Part shown: positions 34,178 through 43,261 of the stretch, piece by piece
How the letters are laid out: each line of letters begins with the position of its first letter
Numbering within the stretch: position 1 is the first letter of the stretch
Source: Planctomycetota bacterium
GTDB taxonomy: Bacteria; Planctomycetota; PLA2
Direction: 5' to 3'
Assembly (NCBI GenBank): GCA_021776785.1
Contig: JAJFFF010000001.1
Span: 1 to 64,000, forward strand
Length of the DNA stretch: 64,000 nucleotides
The notes under the pieces: generated by a model
Database searches by the model: none
What the model was told of the DNA's origin: nothing
Seen by the model: only the letters and a program-made list of their open reading frames with translations
Translations under genes and position numbers: made by a program

Positions 34178-34774
34178 TTACCGCGTCCGAGAGGCGAGCA
34201 ACAATGCTGGCGCCATCGCAGCGTCGATCGTGTCTGCTGTTTCGCCTTCGGTGCCGATGCGTAGTTGGAATTCGCGGACGCATTTTGTTGTCGCGCGAAA
34301 CACGCGCGTCGCACGGGCGACGTTGCCGCCCATGAATTGATCGAGCGGAATCCACCAGCGGCCGTCCTTGCGTTCGAGTCGGGTGACGCTTGCGCCTTCT
34401 ATGCGTGCGTGCGCTAGGTGGCCCGTGACCTCAAGCTTCATCTTGTTGAGGTCGAAACTTCCCGGCGTTACGAGGCGCAACTGCGCGTCGGCCGCGTCCT
34501 GAAACTCAGTCCAGCCTTTGGCGCCGTACTGTTTGACCATCGCGTCGCGAAACGCATCGCCCGCTCGAAGAAACTCGACCATCGCCGCTAACGCTTCGAA
34601 TTCTTCGGAGCTGCCGTGGACGATGGACTCCAGTGCGGCGAGGTCTCCCTTGGCAAACGCAGCCGTGAACCACTCCATGGCTGCGCGGGGCGTCGCCGCG
34701 CCGACTTGCGAACGCGAGCACGCGCCCCAAAACATGACGAGAGCGAGTAGGGGGATAGCGCAACGCACGTGCAC
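34178..34774 (-). CDS. Exported lipoprotein-like protein (hypothetical)
   Basis: 198 residues. Hydrophobic start followed by Cys19 (WGAC, an imperfect lipobox). The body 'PRAAMEWFTAAFAKGDLAALESIVHG' followed by alternating strands ('LEVTGHLAHARIEGASVTRLERKDGRWWIPLDQF') resembles an NTF2-like fold. No catalytic residues evident. Lies between an LRR gene and a HEAT gene, all on the same strand with small gaps, so probably an operon. Confidence 0.6.
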   Translation of the reverse strand: MHVRCAIPLLALVMFWGACSRSQVGAATPRAAMEWFTAAFAKGDLAALESIVHGSSEEFEALAAMVEFLRAGDAFRDAMVKQYGAKGWTEFQDAADAQLRLVTPGSFDLNKMKLEVTGHLAHARIEGASVTRLERKDGRWWIPLDQFMGGNVARATRVFRATTKCVREFQLRIGTEGETADTIDAAMAPALLLASRTR

Positions 34775-34790
34775 CAGTGTAGCCGTTTGA

Positions 34791-36455
34791 CTAGATGTCG
34801 TTGAGCGCGCTGTCGAGGAGGTCGCGAATGCCCTTGGGGCCGTTCATGCGCAATTCGTGAACGACATCGCGGGCGGACGGGGCGCGCATCCGGCGCAGCG
34901 AACGAAGGCACAGCTTCTGGAGCGGGCTCGGGCGCCAGCGTCCAAATCGGAAACCGCGCGGCACGCAGAAGTCTGCGATCACCGACGCCACTTCGCCGTC
35001 GCCCATGCGCGACAACATCTCGAATAAGTCTTCCGCCTCTTCGTACGACCGCTCTTCCAAGTCACCGTTCGCGAAAAGATCGCGCATGACTTTTGCCACC
35101 ATCGGCGCGTCCTGCTTGCGCAGCGCTCCGACGGCGATGCGGCGCACCGGCTCGGCCGTGTCCTTGAGCGCATCGAGGATGACGCGGCGCAGCGCGGGCT
35201 CCGGGCTGCGCGCGATCGCTTGCAGCAGTTGCGCGCGCTTTTCTTCGGAGTGATGTTGCAGCGTTCCGACGAGCGCCACCAGCGCCTCGGGGGATCCAAT
35301 CCCAAGCAAACTCGGCGCAATGCGCGCGCGCGCATTCTCACCGCTGCGTAGGTACAACGGCACGAGCACCTTCACCGCGTCGTCGCCGTAGCTCCGCATC
35401 GCGCGCGCCACAATCGTGGGATAGCGGGTCTCGACCAACCAGTCGCCGATCGTGGCCGCGCCGCTGGGCCCGATTTGAATCAGGAACTCGTAGAGACGGC
35501 GCTCGTCGATGGTCTCGCGGCGATCGATCGCGTTGAGGAAGCCCCAAAGCTGCGGCGGTTCGCGGAAACACTCCCGCGTCAACTCGCCCAGTCGCGATTC
35601 GAGTTGTCGTTCCGAGTCCATCATCACCTGCGCGCGCCCCAAGATCTCGGCGGCGGCGTCGAGGTTGCCCGATCCCGTGATCGTACGGATCAGCGATTGG
35701 ACCGCGCGCGCTAAGACCTCAAAGTTTTCGCCTGGTGTCGCGTGCCGCGACATGTTGTGCACCACGCGCATGGCGTGCAACGCCGTGGAGCGGTACGTAT
35801 CCGCGGAGAGCTCAACACGCAGTTGCGCGGACTCGGTGTCGGTGAGCTCGAAACGATCTTCGTCGTCTTCCCCGGGAACTCCGTGCGCGACCATCTGACC
35901 GAGCTCGGTTCGCTCGTCGTCGTAGTCGTTGCCCACTTGCGGATCGCTGTCGTCGCCCAGTCCTTCGACTTGTTGCGCGAACTCCTGCGGGGAATCGGGA
36001 TCCTCCCAGTCCTCGCCGTCGTCTGTGTCGAGAAGCACCTGCACGTGCGTGAGGTCCGCTTCCCACAGCGCGGCCGCGTAGTCGATGTTGGCGTCGTGTT
36101 CGACCGCGAGCACTTCGACCAACCGTCGCGTCTCGTTCGGATCGAGGCCGCGGTTTAAGACAAACCCCACGACACCGTCGTCGTAAAGCGCGGTGGGAAT
36201 GATCTGGTTGCTGGTCGTCGCGCTGTATACGACCTCGTCTTCTAACAGCACTTTGCGTTCGCAAAACGTGAGATGCACGGGGCCGCCCGCCGTCGCGGCA
36301 TCCCACCGTTCGCGCAGTGTGATCTGCATCTCGGAGAGCGCTGGATGGGACGCTTCGTAGAGACGGAAGCTCCGCACGACGCGTATGAGTTCGCGTACGA
36401 GGTCCTTGGCCGCGCTTAATTCGACCTGCGAATAGATTCCGAGACGTTCCGACAT
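34791..36455 (-). CDS. HEAT-repeat protein (hypothetical), cytoplasmic
   Basis: 554 residues, no signal peptide. N-terminal module of about 140 residues ('VRSFRLYEASHPALSEMQITLRERW...VLLEDEVVYSATTSNQIIPTALYDDGVVGFVLNRGLDPNETRRLVEVL'). An acidic linker follows (150-220), then HEAT-like helices to the end ('LVPLYLRSGENARARIAPSLLGIGSPEALVALVGTLQHHSEEKRAQLLQAIARSPEPALRRVILDAL'). The N-terminal module has the same pattern as the start of the HD-GYP protein at 41861. Probable protein-interaction scaffold in a signalling pathway (inference). Confidence 0.65.
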   Translation of the reverse strand: MSERLGIYSQVELSAAKDLVRELIRVVRSFRLYEASHPALSEMQITLRERWDAATAGGPVHLTFCERKVLLEDEVVYSATTSNQIIPTALYDDGVVGFVLNRGLDPNETRRLVEVLAVEHDANIDYAAALWEADLTHVQVLLDTDDGEDWEDPDSPQEFAQQVEGLGDDSDPQVGNDYDDERTELGQMVAHGVPGEDDEDRFELTDTESAQLRVELSADTYRSTALHAMRVVHNMSRHATPGENFEVLARAVQSLIRTITGSGNLDAAAEILGRAQVMMDSERQLESRLGELTRECFREPPQLWGFLNAIDRRETIDERRLYEFLIQIGPSGAATIGDWLVETRYPTIVARAMRSYGDDAVKVLVPLYLRSGENARARIAPSLLGIGSPEALVALVGTLQHHSEEKRAQLLQAIARSPEPALRRVILDALKDTAEPVRRIAVGALRKQDAPMVAKVMRDLFANGDLEERSYEEAEDLFEMLSRMGDGEVASVIADFCVPRGFRFGRWRPSPLQKLCLRSLRRMRAPSARDVVHELRMNGPKGIRDLLDSALNDI

Positions 36456-36574
36456 GACGGTGCAGTGTCCTATCGGCTTGAAACGGCCCGGAGTTCAGTG
36501 CGCCTAAGCTTCTGCCTCACAAAAACTTAGGGCGGGAATTTGGGGCAACGGCGGGGGGCGCGCGAGATGGGGTC

Positions 36575-37738
36575 TTAGCGGAAGCCGTCCAGCCCGGTGA
36601 TCGCGTGCCCCAAAATCAGCGTGTGGATGTCGTGGGTGCCTTCGTACGTCTTCACCGACTCGAGGTTGCACATGTGGCGCATCACTTGGTACTCGGACGT
36701 GATGCCGTTGGCGCCGAGCATGTCGCGACAACGGCGCGCGATTTCTAGTGCGTGGAAGCACGCGTTGCGCTTCGCCATCGAGACTTGTTGGGGTGTGGCG
36801 CGTCCCTCTTCCTTCATGCGACCCAGACGCAGGTTCATGAGCTGCATCTTGGTGATCTCGGTGAGCGTCTCCGCGAGCTTCGCCTGCTGCAGTTGGAACT
36901 GTGCGATCGGTTTGCCGAACTGCCTGCGCGTGAGCCCGTACTGGAGCGCTTCGTCAAAACAAGCCATCGCGGCGCCCGCCACGCCCCACGCGATGCCGGA
37001 ACGCGCTTGACTCAAACAATTGAGCGGTCCTTTGAGCCCGTCCACGCCGGGCAACAAGTTGCCTTCCGGAACTTCGGCGTCCTGCATGATGAGCTCGGAC
37101 GTGTCGGATGCGCGCAGCGAGTACTTGTTCTTCATCTGCTGCGCGGAGAACCCGGGCGTTCCCTTCTCGACGAGGAACCCGCGCACGCGTCCTTCGAGTT
37201 TGGCCCAAACGACCGCGACGTGCGCCATCGATGCGTTCGTGATCCACATCTTCGTGCCGTTCAGGATGTACTTGTCGCCCTTTTTGACGGCCTTGGTTTC
37301 CATCCCGCCCGGATCGGAGCCGTGATCGGGTTCGGTGAGCCCGAAGCAGCCGATCGCTTCACCGCTATTCATGCGCGGCAACCAGTGCTGCTTTTGCTCC
37401 TCGCTCCCGAACGCCCGGATCGGCCACATGGCGAGCGAGCCTTGAACCGATGCGAACGAGCGCAGGCCGCTGTCGCCGCGTTCGAGCTCTTGCAGGATCA
37501 AGCCGTACGCGACGGCGCCCAATCCCGCGCATCCGTAGCCTTCGATGCCGGCGCCTAAGAGGCCGAGTTCCGCCATCTCGGGAATCAGCTCGTCGGGAAA
37601 CGTCCCGGCCATGTAGTGATCCGCGATGATCGGGACCACGCGTTCGCTGACCCAGCTGCGGACCGCGTCGCGGATCATGCGCTCGTCTTCGGTTAACAAG
37701 CTATCGATATCGAAAAAGTCGGGGGCTTCGTACGCCAT
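36575..37738 (-). CDS. gcdH: Acyl-CoA dehydrogenase, glutaryl-CoA dehydrogenase type
   Basis: 387 residues. FAD-binding region 'CFGLTEPDHGSDPGGMETKA', 'KMWITNASMAHVAVVWAK', and the end 'SVKTYEGTHDIHTLILGHAITGLDGFR' with the catalytic Glu in YEGTHDIH, which is the glutaryl-CoA dehydrogenase hallmark (lysine/tryptophan catabolism: glutaryl-CoA to crotonyl-CoA plus CO2). Length matches the family. ATG 37738 is used; the ORF extends to 37846 but without homology. No neighbouring genes of the same pathway; the electron acceptor flavoprotein is not in the window. Confidence 0.85.
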   Translation of the reverse strand: MAYEAPDFFDIDSLLTEDERMIRDAVRSWVSERVVPIIADHYMAGTFPDELIPEMAELGLLGAGIEGYGCAGLGAVAYGLILQELERGDSGLRSFASVQGSLAMWPIRAFGSEEQKQHWLPRMNSGEAIGCFGLTEPDHGSDPGGMETKAVKKGDKYILNGTKMWITNASMAHVAVVWAKLEGRVRGFLVEKGTPGFSAQQMKNKYSLRASDTSELIMQDAEVPEGNLLPGVDGLKGPLNCLSQARSGIAWGVAGAAMACFDEALQYGLTRRQFGKPIAQFQLQQAKLAETLTEITKMQLMNLRLGRMKEEGRATPQQVSMAKRNACFHALEIARRCRDMLGANGITSEYQVMRHMCNLESVKTYEGTHDIHTLILGHAITGLDGFR

Positions 37739-37940
37739 GGTCGAACGGTACCAATGCGGGCTCAGTCCGTCACGCCATGACGCGGATCGGGGGGCATGCG
37801 ATGTCCGGAAATCGCCTCGTTTCGCCGTCGTGTATGGATTCCGCACAATCTGGCGCCCGGAGAAAGTGCTATAAGTGGCGTGTTCAGCAGGAGATACAGC
37901 GGTCGCACTTGCGGCACGTTATTCGTAATAGGGGCCAACG

Positions 37941-39812
37941 ATGAAGCTGAGGAATTCACCCATCCGCAAAACACTCTTGGGCTTGTGTCTGCTCGCGCCG
38001 TACGGCGTCGCGCAGGATGCGCCGCCCGCCAAGCCGGCGGCCGATGTGCCGACCAAGGTCGCGCCCGCCAAGACCGAGCAACCGCAGGCTCGCATTGCCG
38101 AGATCACGGTGTCGATTGACGGCACCGAAGATCCGGCGGCAAGCAACCCGTTTGGGAAGACCAAACTCAACTACCACGGCTTTTTGAAGTTCGTGGAGGA
38201 TGCGGCCGCGGACCCCAAGCTCGATGCCATCTTGCTCACGCCGAAGACGTACGGTGTCGGATGGGCGCGCTTGCTTGAGGTGCGCACCGCGCTCTCGAAG
38301 CTGCGCAAGTCCGGCAAGAAGGTCTTTGTGTACATGGAGTCGATGCAGTCGGCGGACCTCGTGATCGCGAGTGTCGCGGATCGTATCTCGATTCCCGAGT
38401 CAGGCAGCGTGTTCTTGCCCGGTATCGCTACCGAGAGCCTGTACATGCGCGAGATGCTCGCCAAAGTGCACGTCAAGTTCGACGTCGTTCATATTGGTGA
38501 GTACAAGACCGCGGGCGAGTCCATGGTGCGCGACACCATGAGCGATGCGCTCAAAGAAGCGCTGAACCCGATCTTGGATGAGCTCTACAGCGGGTTGGTT
38601 GATTCCATCTCCGAGGGCCGTGGCCTGAGCAAAGACGCGGTGAAAGCGGCGATCGACAAGGGCATCATGAGTGCTCGCGAAGCCAAAAAGATGGGCCTGA
38701 TCGACCGCATTGAGTACCGCGACGAATTCAAGGCAGGTATTCGGGCGCACTTCCCGGGCAAGAAGCTCAAGTGGGCCGACGACTACCGCAAAAAGAACAA
38801 AAACGCGATCGATCCGAACAACCCGATGGCCGCGCTCTCCGTCATCTTTTCGCAGATGATGGGATCCGAACGCGAGCCGAAGTTGAACGGACCGAAGGTC
38901 GCGATCATCTACTGCACCGGCGCGATCACGAGCGGCTCCAGCCAATACGATTGGCAGGGCTCGATCGCCTCGATGGGCTCGGAAACGATCGTGAAAGCGA
39001 TCGACAAGGCGCGCAAAGACAAGTCCATCAAGGCGATTGTCTTGCGCATCAACAGTCCGGGCGGGTCGGGCCTGGCGTCCGACATGATGTGGCGCGCGAT
39101 TGAGCGCGCGAAGGCCGAGAAGCCGGTCATCGCCTCGATGGGCGATGTCGCGGCGAGCGGCGGCTACTACATCGCCATGAATTCGCACCGCATCTTTGCC
39201 GAGCCGCAGACGATCACCGGATCGATCGGCGTTGTCGGCATGATGCCGAACTTAGATGGCCTGTATCGCTGGGTCGGCATTACCCCGCAGCGTCTGTCGC
39301 GCGGTAAGCGTGCCGAAGCGTTGGGCACGTCCAAGGGACTTGATGAAGACTCGCGCGTCATGCTGCGCGACTACATGAAGGCGTTTTACGGCGACTTCGT
39401 CGCCAAGGTTGCGGCGGGACGCGGTATGACTCCGGCCGAGGTGGAGCCGCTAGCCCGTGGCCGCATCTGGTCCGGTCGTGCCGCTCTCCGCAACGGCCTT
39501 GTCGATCAGATGGGTGGACTGCGTGACGCGGTGGCCCACGCCCGCGCCAAGGCAGCCATCGACGCCAACCTCGTCGAGGGTGAGGGATTTCACGTTGTGG
39601 AGTACCCCCGTCGCGGCGGTCCTTTCGACGCGCTGCAAAAAATGCTCGGCGTCTACGTCAAACAACTGGGCATAGACCGTTCGGTGCTTCAGCACATGCC
39701 GGCGTTGCGCCGCGCTTTGACCTGGGTCGCCTCGGTGCAAGCCGTCGCCAAGGACCGCGTCTGTGCGTTTGCGCCGGAACTGGCCGGACTCACAGCGGTG
39801 CACGAGCGCTAA
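37941..39812 (+). CDS. sppA: Signal peptide peptidase SppA, 67-kDa type
   Basis: 623 residues with an N-terminal signal or anchor. Two tandem ClpP-like domains of the large SppA type. The catalytic dyad is visible: general base Lys189 in 'HIGEYKTAGESMVRDTMS' and nucleophile Ser406 in 'GDVAASGGYYIAMNS', matching E. coli K209/S409. 'LRINSPGGSGLASDMMWRAI' provides the oxyanion glycines. It degrades cleaved signal peptides in the membrane. The N-terminus has a Pro/Ala/Lys-rich linker after the anchor. A double hairpin and strong terminator follow. Confidence 0.9.
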   Translation: MKLRNSPIRKTLLGLCLLAPYGVAQDAPPAKPAADVPTKVAPAKTEQPQARIAEITVSIDGTEDPAASNPFGKTKLNYHGFLKFVEDAAADPKLDAILLTPKTYGVGWARLLEVRTALSKLRKSGKKVFVYMESMQSADLVIASVADRISIPESGSVFLPGIATESLYMREMLAKVHVKFDVVHIGEYKTAGESMVRDTMSDALKEALNPILDELYSGLVDSISEGRGLSKDAVKAAIDKGIMSAREAKKMGLIDRIEYRDEFKAGIRAHFPGKKLKWADDYRKKNKNAIDPNNPMAALSVIFSQMMGSEREPKLNGPKVAIIYCTGAITSGSSQYDWQGSIASMGSETIVKAIDKARKDKSIKAIVLRINSPGGSGLASDMMWRAIERAKAEKPVIASMGDVAASGGYYIAMNSHRIFAEPQTITGSIGVVGMMPNLDGLYRWVGITPQRLSRGKRAEALGTSKGLDEDSRVMLRDYMKAFYGDFVAKVAAGRGMTPAEVEPLARGRIWSGRAALRNGLVDQMGGLRDAVAHARAKAAIDANLVEGEGFHVVEYPRRGGPFDALQKMLGVYVKQLGIDRSVLQHMPALRRALTWVASVQAVAKDRVCAFAPELAGLTAVHER

Positions 39813-39832
39813 AACAATCAAAACAATTTTCC

Positions 39833-39866
39833 GGCCAATGAGCTAAGTCGGGACCGGCTCATGGCC
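39833..39866 (+). other. Hairpin in the sppA 3' region
   Basis: GGCCAATGAGC (39833-39843) pairs with GCTCATGGCC (39857-39866) with one bulged A. Sits directly before the main terminator, giving a double hairpin that could protect the mRNA end. Confidence 0.5.
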
Positions 39867-39868
39867 AA

Positions 39869-39906
39869 AAGGGCGGGGATGTTACCCGCCCTTATTTCGT
39901 TTTTTG
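39869..39906 (+). terminator. Rho-independent terminator of sppA
   Basis: Stem AAGGGCGGG (39869-39877) with CCCGCCCTT (39885-39893), then ATTTCGTTTTTT. Nine base pairs. Confidence 0.85.
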
Positions 39907-39920
39907 AGCGAACGCGATGA

Positions 39921-40400
39921 CTACGAGACGACGCCGAGCGCTTGGAGTTTTTTGTGCGCCGCCGACCACGCCGCGCCCAGTTCGTTGCCCAGTTCGTTGC
40001 CACGGAGCCGTTCGGCGAACGCGAGGCGTTCTTGAGGCGTGAGTTGGTCCTCCAGCGTCCAGCCCAGGCTGATACAGCCAAGGCGTGCGCTGCCGGTCGC
40101 TTCGTCCGCGAGTCCGGTAACCGCGAGGGGGGAGGGGTCGGCGAGGCGCGCCAGCACCCACTTGTGGCTCCATCCGCGCAGATCGTTTTTGGTCGCCGCC
40201 TCGATGCGACCCTGTTCCGCCAAGAGATGAAACGCGAGCGTCAGAGCTTGCGCGTGGTCCAGGGCTGGGGCTGGGTCTTCGTCGGCGCCGGGGCAGAGCG
40301 AGCGCGCGTATCCGTAAAGCGTCGGCTCGATCTCATCGAGGAGTTGTTCCGCTGCGTCGGTCTCGCCGCGGGCGTAGCGCTCAAGCAGCGCCGCAAGCAC
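39921..40400 (-). CDS. Degenerate sigma-factor-like protein
   Basis: 159 residues. 'LLERYARGETDAAEQLLDEIEPTLYGYARSLCP' matches the start of ECF sigma region 2, 'DLRGWSHKWVLARL' the end of that region, and 'LTPQERLAFAERLRGNELGNELGAAWSAAHKKLQALG' the layout of region 4. The core motifs for -10 and -35 recognition are eroded and the acidic linker is short. It may be a non-functional or repurposed sigma relative; this is an inference. A 12-base micro-duplication gives NELGNELG. The upstream methyltransferase stop (40404) is 4 bases before its start, so they are co-transcribed. Confidence 0.5.
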   Translation of the reverse strand: MLAALLERYARGETDAAEQLLDEIEPTLYGYARSLCPGADEDPAPALDHAQALTLAFHLLAEQGRIEAATKNDLRGWSHKWVLARLADPSPLAVTGLADEATGSARLGCISLGWTLEDQLTPQERLAFAERLRGNELGNELGAAWSAAHKKLQALGVVS

Positions 40401-40403
40401 GCG

Positions 40404-41243
40404 CTACTTCTCCGCGACCAAGTACGCGATCCAGCCGGCGGCCGCTTCGCCGATGCGACTGATCGCCCACTCGCCGTTGCCGTCGCCGTCTTCGTCGGAG
40501 CCTTCCCAGTACACCGAGACGTTGGAAAATCCCGCTTCGAGCAAGACCTCCTGAATCTCGGGCAGCGTCCACAGGCGCCACTCGTAGGTGAACGCGTGGC
40601 GGATCTTCGTTCCATCCGGGAAGCGAAAATGAATGTGGTTGATCACGTCGCCCGTGATCGGGTTGTAGTGGGCCTGTTCCCAGATGTAGGTGAACCCGTC
40701 CACCTTCCGCGGCTCTTCCATCTCCAAAAACGAGTCGGAGCCGCCGTACGCATCGAGCAGGAAGAGGCCGCCCGGCTGCAAGCAGCGATACGCCTGCTTG
40801 AAGTATCCCTGTAGCGAAGCGCGCGTCTTGAACAAGTAGTAGCTGAAGTTGAACGCGAGAACGGAATCGACGAGCTCGGTTTTCGCTGCCGTCACGTCGC
40901 CTTCGATGAGCTCGACGCGTTCGCTCTGCTCCGGCGTGAGGCGCGTCTCGATGCGGTTGCGCGCGCGCTCTAGCACGTCCGGCGCGATGTCAATCCCGAC
41001 GGCTTTGTTCTTCTCGTTGCGCGAAACCCACTCGATGCAATTGAGTGCGGTGCCGCAAAAATCCTCGCGAATCGTCCGCGGTTTCGAGCCCCGAATCTCG
41101 CGCCAAACCTGCTCGATCAGGTCGCACTCCGCTTCCGGTTCTTGGACCGAGAGCTCGTACAGCGCCCACGGATCGCTCGTGCCGGCGGTGCGTGCCGGAT
41201 TCTTCTTCCTCTTCCGGTTGCGATCTTTGCTCTTCTTGCTCAT
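40404..41243 (-). CDS. Class I SAM-dependent methyltransferase
   Basis: 279 residues. A strongly basic N-terminus (KKSKDRNRKRKKN) precedes the Rossmann domain. SAM motif 'TIREDFCGTALNCIEWVSRNEKNKAVGIDIAPDVLERARNRI' is unusual in having DFCGTA in place of the common GxGxG. 'VELIEGDVTA' is motif II and 'LQPGGLFLLDAYGG' motif IV. The substrate is unknown. Next to the sigma-like gene. Confidence 0.78.
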   Translation of the reverse strand: MSKKSKDRNRKRKKNPARTAGTSDPWALYELSVQEPEAECDLIEQVWREIRGSKPRTIREDFCGTALNCIEWVSRNEKNKAVGIDIAPDVLERARNRIETRLTPEQSERVELIEGDVTAAKTELVDSVLAFNFSYYLFKTRASLQGYFKQAYRCLQPGGLFLLDAYGGSDSFLEMEEPRKVDGFTYIWEQAHYNPITGDVINHIHFRFPDGTKIRHAFTYEWRLWTLPEIQEVLLEAGFSNVSVYWEGSDEDGDGNGEWAISRIGEAAAGWIAYLVAEK

Positions 41244-41354
41244 GGCGGGGCCAGAGTCTACACGCGGGGGGGCACGCGTTGGAAAGATGATCTGGCGAAA
41301 CTGGGCCGCGGTCGTGCAAGATGGTGTTTGGTTGCAACAAGCGAGGAGGAGCCG

Positions 41355-41798
41355 ATGGAACCGCAGTATGTAGAGCTACCGGAGCTCAAGTTAGTGGGCA
41401 TGTGCACGTGGGTTACGCCCGAACGAGTTCCAGAGATCGGGCAGATGTGGGGCCGGTTTGCACCGCGGATGGCGGAGATCGAATCGTTGCCCGGCGAGCA
41501 GAGCTTCGGCGTTTCGTTTTGCGATGGCGAGGGGTTCCACTACATGGCCGGTTTGCCCGTGGCGAACCTGGACCACATCCCGGACGCATTTGTCGGGAAG
41601 ATCGTTCCGGCGTCACGCTACGCGGTCTGGACCCACAAGGGACCGATTCAGGAGTTTGGGGCGACGTATCAGCGGATCACGCAGGAGTGGTTCCCGGCGT
41701 GTGGTGCGACCAAGCGGGCGCATCCCACCCTTGAACTCTACGACGAACGGTTCAACCCCGAAGACGGCGAGACCGACATCTATGTGCCCATCGAATAG
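41355..41798 (+). CDS. GyrI-like / effector-binding domain protein
   Basis: 147 residues with a good ribosome-binding site (GAGGAGGA) before ATG 41355. 'VELPELKLVGMCTWVTPERVPEIGQMWGRF', 'FGVSFCDGEGFHYMAGLPVANLDHIPDAFVGKIVPASRYAVWTHKGPIQEFGATYQRITQEWFP' and a closing 'LELYDERFNPEDGETDIYVPIE' are the complete signature of the AraC effector-binding / GyrI fold. Stand-alone proteins of this family bind small molecules or DNA gyrase, or hydrolyse some xenobiotics. No DNA-binding domain is attached. Confidence 0.85.
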   Translation: MEPQYVELPELKLVGMCTWVTPERVPEIGQMWGRFAPRMAEIESLPGEQSFGVSFCDGEGFHYMAGLPVANLDHIPDAFVGKIVPASRYAVWTHKGPIQEFGATYQRITQEWFPACGATKRAHPTLELYDERFNPEDGETDIYVPIE

Positions 41799-41860
41799 AA
41801 GCGTCGAATAAGCCCGTCGCGTAAACCCGTCGCGTAATCGCGGCGAGGTACTCGCAGCGC

Positions 41861-43258
41861 CTACATGGCGGCGACGTAATCGCCGACGCTCCCGAAGACC
41901 TCGTGGTGGGCGAGGGTGCGGAGAATCGAGCGCAGGGGTTCGTCGCGTTCGTCGGTTTCGGCGAGGTTGACGTCGGTCTCGGGCGGCAACTCGCCGGTGG
42001 CCGTGACGACGATGCGGACGGTCGGTTGACTCGGCTTCGCGTCGCCGCTCGGACTGACTTGCACGATACCGACCTCGCCCGTCGACAATTCCACGAGCGT
42101 ACCGACGGGGTACACGCCCAGCGCGTTCACAAACACCTTAAACAAGACGGGATCGAACAGCGTGCCCGATTTCGCCTGCATGAGGCTGAGCGCTTCCTGC
42201 GTGGTGTACGGGATTTCGCGGTAGGCGCGCGTGGTCGTCAACGACTCGTAGCAGTCGGCGATCGCGACGACGCGCGACGTGAGGTGGAGCGCGTAGTCAA
42301 CGCGGGGGAACCCATTGCGATCGAATTGCGCGTGATGTTCATACGCGACGATCGCCGCCTTGAGCATGCCCTCGTGCACCGTGCCTTCTTCAAGCAGCAA
42401 GCGCGCTCCGACCGCGGGGTGGTCTTTGAACGTGGACCATTGCTTCTTCGGCCCCGGCCGGGTCCGGTTTTCCTCGTGCTCGGTCTTGCCGAGGTCGTGG
42501 AACAGCGCGGCGAGGCCGAGTTCGCCCAGTTGACGGCGCGACATCCCGAGGCGTTGGCCGACGAGCAACGAGTACAGGCAAACGTGGAGGCTGTGTTGGA
42601 ACAGCTTCACGTCGTGGCTGCGAATTTGGGCGAGCGCCAAGACGGCCGTCTCGTCCTCTAAGAACCGATCGACCAGACCCTGCACGGCGCGTCGCGCACG
42701 GCGCTGGTTTTTCTTGTCGTCGAGTCCCTTGAAGCTGAGTACTTCCTTGAACGCGCGTAGCCCGCGCAGATAGCCGCGCATGGCGTTTTGGCGGCGATCT
42801 TCTAGGACGACGGGCTCGGGCGTGATCTCTTCGAGCTTCTCGATGGTGACATTGCGAACACCGCGTCGCGCGCACTCTTTGACGAGTTGTTCGAACACGT
42901 CGTCGCGACTCACATCAACGTCGAGAAACGCGATGCCGAACCCGGAGAGGTCGTCTAAGGTAATGTCGGACCGGAAGCGAACGATCTCGATCATGCGCCG
43001 CGACCATTCGGCCGAGAGAAATCCAAGCGCGAGCGTGCCGCAGTCCGCGGTGCGCATCGTGCGCCCGTTCACCTGAACGCGCGAGCCACGAATGCCGACG
43101 CGCGATTCGTTGTCTTCAATCGCGGCGTGGATGGTCTGCAACAAGTTGCTGAGCCCGTCCCGACTCGCGTCGTGTTCGCGCCCATACATCTGCATCAACT
43201 TGAGCGTGCCAAACAGGGCGGCAACCAAGCGACGGTGAGGAAGGAACGAACCGGTCAA
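41861..43258 (-). CDS. HD-GYP domain protein (putative c-di-GMP phosphodiesterase)
   Basis: 465 residues, cytoplasmic. N-terminal module about 150 residues as in the HEAT protein at 34791. HD domain: H225, H254-D255-K258 (FHDLGK), H280 (DHPAVG), H308-H309. The GYP motif is GFP (316-318; 'HHAQFDRNGFPRVD'). The metal ligands are complete, so phosphodiesterase activity is likely, with a conservative Y-to-F change. C-terminal domain unknown. Its start is 3 bases after the GGDEF protein stop: a cyclase/phosphodiesterase operon. Confidence 0.82.
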   Translation of the reverse strand: MTGSFLPHRRLVAALFGTLKLMQMYGREHDASRDGLSNLLQTIHAAIEDNESRVGIRGSRVQVNGRTMRTADCGTLALGFLSAEWSRRMIEIVRFRSDITLDDLSGFGIAFLDVDVSRDDVFEQLVKECARRGVRNVTIEKLEEITPEPVVLEDRRQNAMRGYLRGLRAFKEVLSFKGLDDKKNQRRARRAVQGLVDRFLEDETAVLALAQIRSHDVKLFQHSLHVCLYSLLVGQRLGMSRRQLGELGLAALFHDLGKTEHEENRTRPGPKKQWSTFKDHPAVGARLLLEEGTVHEGMLKAAIVAYEHHAQFDRNGFPRVDYALHLTSRVVAIADCYESLTTTRAYREIPYTTQEALSLMQAKSGTLFDPVLFKVFVNALGVYPVGTLVELSTGEVGIVQVSPSGDAKPSQPTVRIVVTATGELPPETDVNLAETDERDEPLRSILRTLAHHEVFGSVGDYVAAM

Positions 43259-43261
43259 CGG

